From DATNNN01 sp035601815 (GTDB lineage Bacteria > Pseudomonadota > Alphaproteobacteria > Rhizobiales > Xanthobacteraceae), in the NCBI GenBank assembly GCA_035601815.1, contig DATNNN010000040.1, forward strand, positions 1-8,597: a DNA stretch of 8,597 bases, read 5' to 3'. Shown piece after piece: positions 4,551 to 8,597 of this stretch. The notes beneath the pieces are model-generated. The model was not told the origin of the DNA. It did not search any database and saw only the letters and a list, made by a program, of their open reading frames with translations. How positions within the stretch are numbered: position 1 is the stretch's first letter; each line of letters starts with the position of its first letter. The position numbers and the translations under genes are program-made.

Positions 4551-6754
4551 TGGTCGCCCTCACCCGTCGCCAATTCTCCGCCGGCCTCGGCGGCGTCGTG
4601 GTCGCCTTCTCGCTGTCGCCCCGCCTTGCGCTCGCACAGGCGGAACGGTTGCCGGGCAGCCTGCAAACCAACCGCATGCTCGACGCCTGGATCCGCATCA
4701 ATGCCGACGGCAGCGCCACCGTATGCACCGGCAAGGTGGAGCTCGGCCAGGGCATCATCACCGCGCTCGCCCAGATCGCCGCCGAGGAGCTCGATCTGCC
4801 GCTCGCCAAGGTGGTGATGATTTCCGGCGACACCGGTCGCACGCCCGACGAAGGGGTCACCTCCGGCAGCAACTCCCTCGAGCAAAGCGGAACGGCGCTG
4901 CGCTTCGCCTGCGCCGAAGCGCGCGCGATCGTGATCGAGATCGCGGCGAAGCGCTTCGGCGCCGAGGCCCGCACCCTTACCGTCGCCGACGGCGTGGTCA
5001 GCGCGCCCGGCGGCCGCACCGTTTCCTATGGCCAGCTTGCGGCCGAACTCGACCTCAAGCGCGAAGCCACCGGCAAGGTCGCACCGAAGGCGTCCGCGGC
5101 CCACAAGATCGTCGGCACCGCGGCGCGCCGCCTCGATATCCCGGCCAAGGTGACCGGCGGCGAGGCCTTCATTCAGGACATCCGGCTCGCCGGCATGGTG
5201 CACGGCCGCGTGGTGCGGCCGCCGCGCTACGGCGCCAAGCTCGAAAGTTTCGACGAGACAGAGGCGCGCGCGCTGCCCGGTGTGATTATGGTCGTGCGCG
5301 ATGGAAGCTTTCTCGGCGTCGTCGCCGAGCGCGAGGAGCAGGCGATCCGGGCACGGTTCGTGCTGATGACGTCGGCACGCTGGTCCGGCGGCAGCGCGCT
5401 GCCGGAAACCAAGAATATCTACGAGCACCTGCTGTCGCTCGCGGCCCAGGTTTCGGTCATCAGCGAGAAGAAGGCTGCGATCCCGGATGGCGCCCGCCGC
5501 CTGGAAGCCACTTATCGCAGGCCTTACGTCGCCCATGGCGCGATCGGGCCGTCGTGCGCGCTCGCCGAATTGAAGGACGGCAAGCTCACGGTGTGGACGC
5601 ATAGCCAAGGGGTGTTCCCGCTGCGCAGGGACCTCGCCAAGGTCATGAAGATGGAACAGGCATCGATCCGCTGCATCTTCGCCGAGGGTGCGGGCTGCTA
5701 TGGCCGGAGCGGCGCCGACGACGCCCCGCTGGACGCGGCGCTACTCGCCCGCGCGCTGCCCGGCCGGCCGGTGCGGGTACAGTGGATGCGCGACGACGAG
5801 TTCGGCTGGGAGCCGTTCGGCCCGGCCATGGTGATGCAGGTGAAAGCCGCGCTCGGCGCCGACGGACGCATCGCCGACTGGCAATACGAGGAATGGAGCG
5901 GACCGCACGGCACGCGGCCGGGCGAAAAGGAGGGAACGAACCTGTTCGCAAGTTGGGAGCTCGCCGAGCCGCAGCCGCGCTCGCCGTCGCGCAACGTGCC
6001 GCTGCCGGCCGGCGGTAGCCATCGCAACGCCATTCCGCTGTACGAGTTTCCCAGCCAGCGGGTGATCGATCATTTCGTCCCGGTAATGCCGATCTGGGTG
6101 TCGTCGCTGCGCACGCTCGGCGGCTATGCCAACGTGTTCGCGATCGAATCCTTCATGGACGAGGCGGCGCTCGCGGCCGGCGCCGATCCGATCGCCTTCC
6201 GCCTTGCTCACGTGAAGGACCCGCGCGCCCGCGAGGTGATCGAGACGGCGGTGCGCAAAGCCGGCTGGAAGGAAGGCGACAAGGGCGACGGCCGCCGCGG
6301 CCGCGGCTTCGGCTTCGCCAAGTACAAGAACCTCGCCACCTATTGCGCCTGCGTGGCCGAGATCGAGGTGGACCCGATGAGCGGAAAGGTACGCGTGCCG
6401 CGGGTGGTGAGCGCGGTGGACGCCGGGCTGATCATCAATCCCGACGGCCTCGTCAACCAGATCGAGGGCGGCATCGTCCAATCGGTGAGCTGGACGCTCT
6501 ACGAAGAGGTGCGCTTCGAGCAAAACCGCGTCGCCTCGCGCGACTGGGCGCAATACCCGATCCTCACCATGCCGAACGCGCCGCAAGTGGAGGTCGAGTT
6601 GATCAACCGGCCGGGCGAAAAACCGATGGGCGCGGGCGAAGCCGCGTCGGGACCGGCGGCGGCGGCGGTGGCCAACGCCTTCGCCCACGCCACCGGCAAG
6701 CGGCTGCGCGATTTGCCGCTGACACCCACGCGCGTGAAGGCCGCGCTCGGCTAG
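4550..6754 (+). CDS. Molybdopterin-binding subunit of a xanthine oxidase-family hydroxylase (isoquinoline 1-oxidoreductase beta-like)
   Basis: Enzymes of this family hydroxylate N-heterocycles or aldehydes with water as the oxygen source. The 734-aa product begins with a Tat signal (LTRRQF with Arg6-Arg7, a hydrophobic stretch, and ALAQ near residue 30), so the enzyme should act in the periplasm. Molybdopterin-binding elements include GKVELGQG (61-68), DTGRTPDEG (94-102) and GAGCYGR (380-386). The catalytic base is Glu697 in GAGEAASGPAA. The order, with a GQG-type segment ahead of the usual domain, is that of IorB-type subunits; it lacks the C-terminal cytochrome c domains found in NicB-type relatives, so the electron acceptor is unknown. 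No FAD subunit, XdhC-type maturation factor or cytochrome gene is in the window. Substrate is unknown; family assignment is firm. Confidence 0.95.
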   Translation: MVALTRRQFSAGLGGVVVAFSLSPRLALAQAERLPGSLQTNRMLDAWIRINADGSATVCTGKVELGQGIITALAQIAAEELDLPLAKVVMISGDTGRTPDEGVTSGSNSLEQSGTALRFACAEARAIVIEIAAKRFGAEARTLTVADGVVSAPGGRTVSYGQLAAELDLKREATGKVAPKASAAHKIVGTAARRLDIPAKVTGGEAFIQDIRLAGMVHGRVVRPPRYGAKLESFDETEARALPGVIMVVRDGSFLGVVAEREEQAIRARFVLMTSARWSGGSALPETKNIYEHLLSLAAQVSVISEKKAAIPDGARRLEATYRRPYVAHGAIGPSCALAELKDGKLTVWTHSQGVFPLRRDLAKVMKMEQASIRCIFAEGAGCYGRSGADDAPLDAALLARALPGRPVRVQWMRDDEFGWEPFGPAMVMQVKAALGADGRIADWQYEEWSGPHGTRPGEKEGTNLFASWELAEPQPRSPSRNVPLPAGGSHRNAIPLYEFPSQRVIDHFVPVMPIWVSSLRTLGGYANVFAIESFMDEAALAAGADPIAFRLAHVKDPRAREVIETAVRKAGWKEGDKGDGRRGRGFGFAKYKNLATYCACVAEIEVDPMSGKVRVPRVVSAVDAGLIINPDGLVNQIEGGIVQSVSWTLYEEVRFEQNRVASRDWAQYPILTMPNAPQVEVELINRPGEKPMGAGEAASGPAAAAVANAFAHATGKRLRDLPLTPTRVKAALG

Positions 6755-6805
6755 CTCGGTACGCTACCATATCCGCCCGCTGGCACGATCAATCGGGAGA
6801 GACGC

Positions 6806-7798
6806 ATGTTGGATTTCGCACGCACAATCGTTCTCTTGATCGGTGGCTTGCTGACGCTCTCGGGAGCGAGCGCGCAGGGCCTGCAGCCGATTTCGGTCAT
6901 CGTCTTCCCCGGCGGCTTCAACTGGCCGATCTGGGTGGCGCAGGAGAAAGGCTACTTCGCCGCGCGCGGCGTCGAGGTGAAGCTCACGCCGACGCCGAGC
7001 TCGGTGTTCCAGCTCACCAACCTGATCGAGGGCAAATTCGACATCGGCGTGACCGCCATCGACAACCTCATCGCTTACATGGAGGGCCAGGGCGAAGTGC
7101 CGGTGTCGGTCGAGCCCGATCTCGTGGCCTTTATGGGCGGCGACAACGGCCTGTTAAGCCTCGCCACCGTACCCGAGGTCAAGAGCTACCAGGACCTCAA
7201 GGGCCGCACGCTCTCGGTCGACGCCATGACCACCGGCTACGCCTTCGTGCTGTTCGACCTGCTCCGCCGCAACGGGCTCAATCCCGGCGACTACAAGGTG
7301 GAGCGCGCCGGCGGGGTGCTGGCGCGGTGGGAGGCGCTGCGCGAAAAGAAGCATGACGGCACCATGCTGCTGGCACCCTTCGACATGGCCGCGCGCGCCG
7401 CCGGCTTCAACCTTCTGCAGAAGGCGGTCGACGTCTACGGCCACTACCAGGGCCTGTGCGGCGTGACCCGCCGCGCCTGGGCCAAGGATCACGAGCGCGA
7501 GCTCGTCGCCTATATCCGCGGCTACCTCGCCGGCCTCGCCTGGCTCTACGAGCCCGGGAACAAGGATGAGGCGATCGCGATCCTGCGCAAGAACCTGCCG
7601 CAGATGTCGCCGGAGGTGGCGGCGGCGAGCTACGCGCGGCTCGTCGGCGCGGACGGCTTCGCGCCCAAGGCGGAGATCGACGTCGAAGGCGTGCGCACGG
7701 TGCTGGCGCTGCGCAGCCGCTACGGCATGCCGCAGCGCACCCTCAGCGATCCGATGCGATATATCGATCTGCGCTATTACCAAACGGCGCTGCAATAG
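6806..7798 (+). CDS. SsuA/THI5-type ABC transporter substrate-binding protein
   Basis: This 330-aa periplasmic solute-binding protein starts with a Sec signal peptide (cleavage likely after ASA at residue 23). The first lobe shows the pattern of the NMT1/THI5/SsuA family: PIWVAQEKGYFAARGVEVKL (about 39-58), then LTNLIEGKFDIGVTAIDNLIAY. The hinge and second lobe include DLKGRTLSVDAMTTGYAF and a C-terminal helical part. Relatives bind taurine and other sulfonates, thiamine precursors, nitrate or aromatic compounds; the ligand cannot be deduced here. GGGAGAG (6795-6801) sits 4 nt before the ATG. It follows the Mo-hydroxylase by 51 nt with no terminator, so co-transcription is likely. No permease or ATPase gene follows; the next gene is a small membrane protein. 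Confidence 0.92.
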   Translation: MLDFARTIVLLIGGLLTLSGASAQGLQPISVIVFPGGFNWPIWVAQEKGYFAARGVEVKLTPTPSSVFQLTNLIEGKFDIGVTAIDNLIAYMEGQGEVPVSVEPDLVAFMGGDNGLLSLATVPEVKSYQDLKGRTLSVDAMTTGYAFVLFDLLRRNGLNPGDYKVERAGGVLARWEALREKKHDGTMLLAPFDMAARAAGFNLLQKAVDVYGHYQGLCGVTRRAWAKDHERELVAYIRGYLAGLAWLYEPGNKDEAIAILRKNLPQMSPEVAAASYARLVGADGFAPKAEIDVEGVRTVLALRSRYGMPQRTLSDPMRYIDLRYYQTALQ

Positions 7799-7809
7799 CG
7801 CCGAACCGC

Positions 7810-8130
7810 ATGGCGCCGCCCGATTCTTCGAAAGCCGGAGCAGAAGCCGATCGCGCGCCGCAGGCCGGCGCCGAGATCCGCCAATTTCCGACCGCCGGCG
7901 ACCGCACCAAGATGACCGAGCGCATCGAAGAGCCCGGCCCGACCGACAGCGCGAGCGAATCCCGCGAGAGCGCCGTGACGCTCGCGGTGCTCATCGCGTT
8001 TCTGGTGGTGCTGGTGGGGGGCGGCGTGTGGCTGATGAGCACGCTCCGCGACATCAGCCGGATGCAGGATTGCGCCATGCAGGGCCGGCGCAATTGCGCG
8101 CCGATCGAGGTGCCGGCGCGCGAGCGCTGA
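7810..8130 (+). CDS. Small single-pass membrane protein of unknown function
   Basis: The 106-aa product has a polar, disordered-looking N-terminus of about 54 residues, one strongly hydrophobic segment at 55-77 (AVTLAVLIAFLVVLVGGG and onward), and a short tail with two cysteines, MQDCAMQGRRNCAPIE. Charges suggest the N-terminus faces the cytoplasm if negative residues are disregarded, but the orientation is not clear. No family is recognised. Neither candidate start has a good ribosome binding site: ATG at 7810, 11 nt after the previous stop, or the in-frame ATG at 7912 (MTERIEEPGP), which would give 72 aa and remove the low-complexity beginning. The transmembrane part is convincing; the start is uncertain. 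It converges with the Pal gene, 19 nt apart. Confidence 0.65.
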   Translation: MAPPDSSKAGAEADRAPQAGAEIRQFPTAGDRTKMTERIEEPGPTDSASESRESAVTLAVLIAFLVVLVGGGVWLMSTLRDISRMQDCAMQGRRNCAPIEVPARER

Positions 8131-8149
8131 AATCGCGTTTGCCCGGACG

Positions 8150-8597
8150 TTACGGCCGCCGGACCGCAGGCGGCGGGATCTCGCCGCGCTCGGAGGGAAT
8201 GGTGACGGCGCGGCGGTTCTGCGACCAGCACGAGATGTTGTCGCATTTCGCCGCCCGCCCCTCGCGGCCGCGCCCAACGGTGCGGATGCGTCCGCGCTCG
8301 ATGCCTTTCGACACCAGAAAGTCGCGCACGGCGAGGGCGCGGCTGTTGGAAAGCTTCATATTGAACGCCGCGTTGCCGCGCTCGTCGGCGTAGCCCTCGA
8401 TGGTGACGTTGAACATCTGATAGCGGGAAAGCCAGGCAGCCTGCTTGTTGAGGGTGGTCGTAGCGATGTCGTTGAGCGCCGCCGACTTCTCGTCAAAGAA
8501 CACCCGGTCGCCGACGTTGAGGAAGAAATCCTGAGGAGAGCCCGGTGCGACGCCGGGGACCGGCGGCGGCGGTGCGGCGGCCGGCGGCGGCTCCGCA
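8150..8597 (-). CDS. pal: Peptidoglycan-associated lipoprotein Pal / OmpA-family protein (5' end beyond right edge)
   Basis: Pal anchors the outer membrane to peptidoglycan and works with TolB during cell constriction. The 148 residues visible begin with a Pro/Ala-rich linker (AEPPPAAAPPPPVPG), then the complete OmpA-C domain: NVGDRVFFDEKS, VTIEGYADERG, NMKLSNSRALAVRDFLVSKGI (containing NxxLSxxRA) and CDNISCWSQNRRAVT. The last is the signature ending of alphaproteobacterial Pal. A 12-residue proline-rich tail follows (ERGEIPPPAVRR). The lipoprotein signal would lie outside the window. Usual Pal has EGHADERG; here His is Tyr. The gene is not followed by ybgF/cpoB as in the tol-pal cluster but by a convergent gene, so it may be a paralogue outside that cluster. 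Family is secure; whether it is the main Pal is not. Confidence 0.88.
   Translation of the reverse strand, partial: AEPPPAAAPPPPVPGVAPGSPQDFFLNVGDRVFFDEKSAALNDIATTTLNKQAAWLSRYQMFNVTIEGYADERGNAAFNMKLSNSRALAVRDFLVSKGIERGRIRTVGRGREGRAAKCDNISCWSQNRRAVTIPSERGEIPPPAVRRP

Noticed and set aside
4379..5608. A 409-codon open frame on the minus strand, and a 379-codon plus-strand frame at 4465-5604
   Set aside because: Both lie antisense to or out of frame with the clearly identified Mo-hydroxylase genes; their translations are Arg/Ala/Gly/His-rich with no domain, as expected for shadow frames in GC-rich DNA.
5741..6688. A 315-codon minus-strand open frame inside the large hydroxylase subunit
   Set aside because: Antisense to a firmly identified coding region and low-complexity in translation.

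Overview
The window is GC-rich, densely packed DNA from an alphaproteobacterium, most likely of the Hyphomicrobiales (Rhizobiales). The pointers are a NepR-type anti-sigma factor (a family of the alphaproteobacterial general stress response), a Pal domain ending in the CDxISCWSQNRRA signature, and the style of the glyoxalase I and Mo-hydroxylase genes. There is no rRNA, CRISPR array, transposase or integrase; the only RNA gene is one tRNA-Glu(TTC).

Layout. (1) Positions 1-731: the 5' part of a Sir2-type NAD-dependent deacylase on the minus strand, divergent from glyoxalase I (gloA). (2) 803-3308: four plus-strand genes and a tRNA: an unrecognised 114-aa protein with atypical codons, a 437-aa exported protein with a helical N-terminus and a probable outer-membrane beta-barrel C-terminus, tRNA-Glu with its own promoter, a one-repeat PsiF protein, and a 100-aa exported BamE-like protein. 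(3) 3319-4001: a 59-aa NepR-like gene on the minus strand, a 284-bp divergent intergenic region rich in inverted repeats and holding a candidate EcfG-type promoter, and a 72-aa unrecognised protein. (4) 4083-7798: a likely operon with a [2Fe-2S] subunit, a Tat-exported molybdopterin subunit (isoquinoline 1-oxidoreductase-like xanthine oxidase family) starting inside its partner's stop codon, and an SsuA/THI5-type ABC substrate-binding protein with no permease or ATPase beside it. (5) 7810-8597: a single-pass membrane protein, convergent with a Pal/OmpA-family gene that runs off the right edge.

How the parts may work together: much of the window encodes envelope proteins (outer-membrane-like protein, PsiF, BamE-like protein, periplasmic oxidoreductase, solute-binding protein, membrane peptide, Pal). 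The Mo-hydroxylase and binding protein look like a small periplasmic substrate-handling module of unknown substrate. The NepR-like gene, without phyR or ecfG next to it and with an EcfG-like promoter candidate, could be an extra input or damping arm of the general stress response. No clearly new multi-gene system is visible; the orphan NepR locus and the hydroxylase/binding-protein operon are the best candidates for follow-up.
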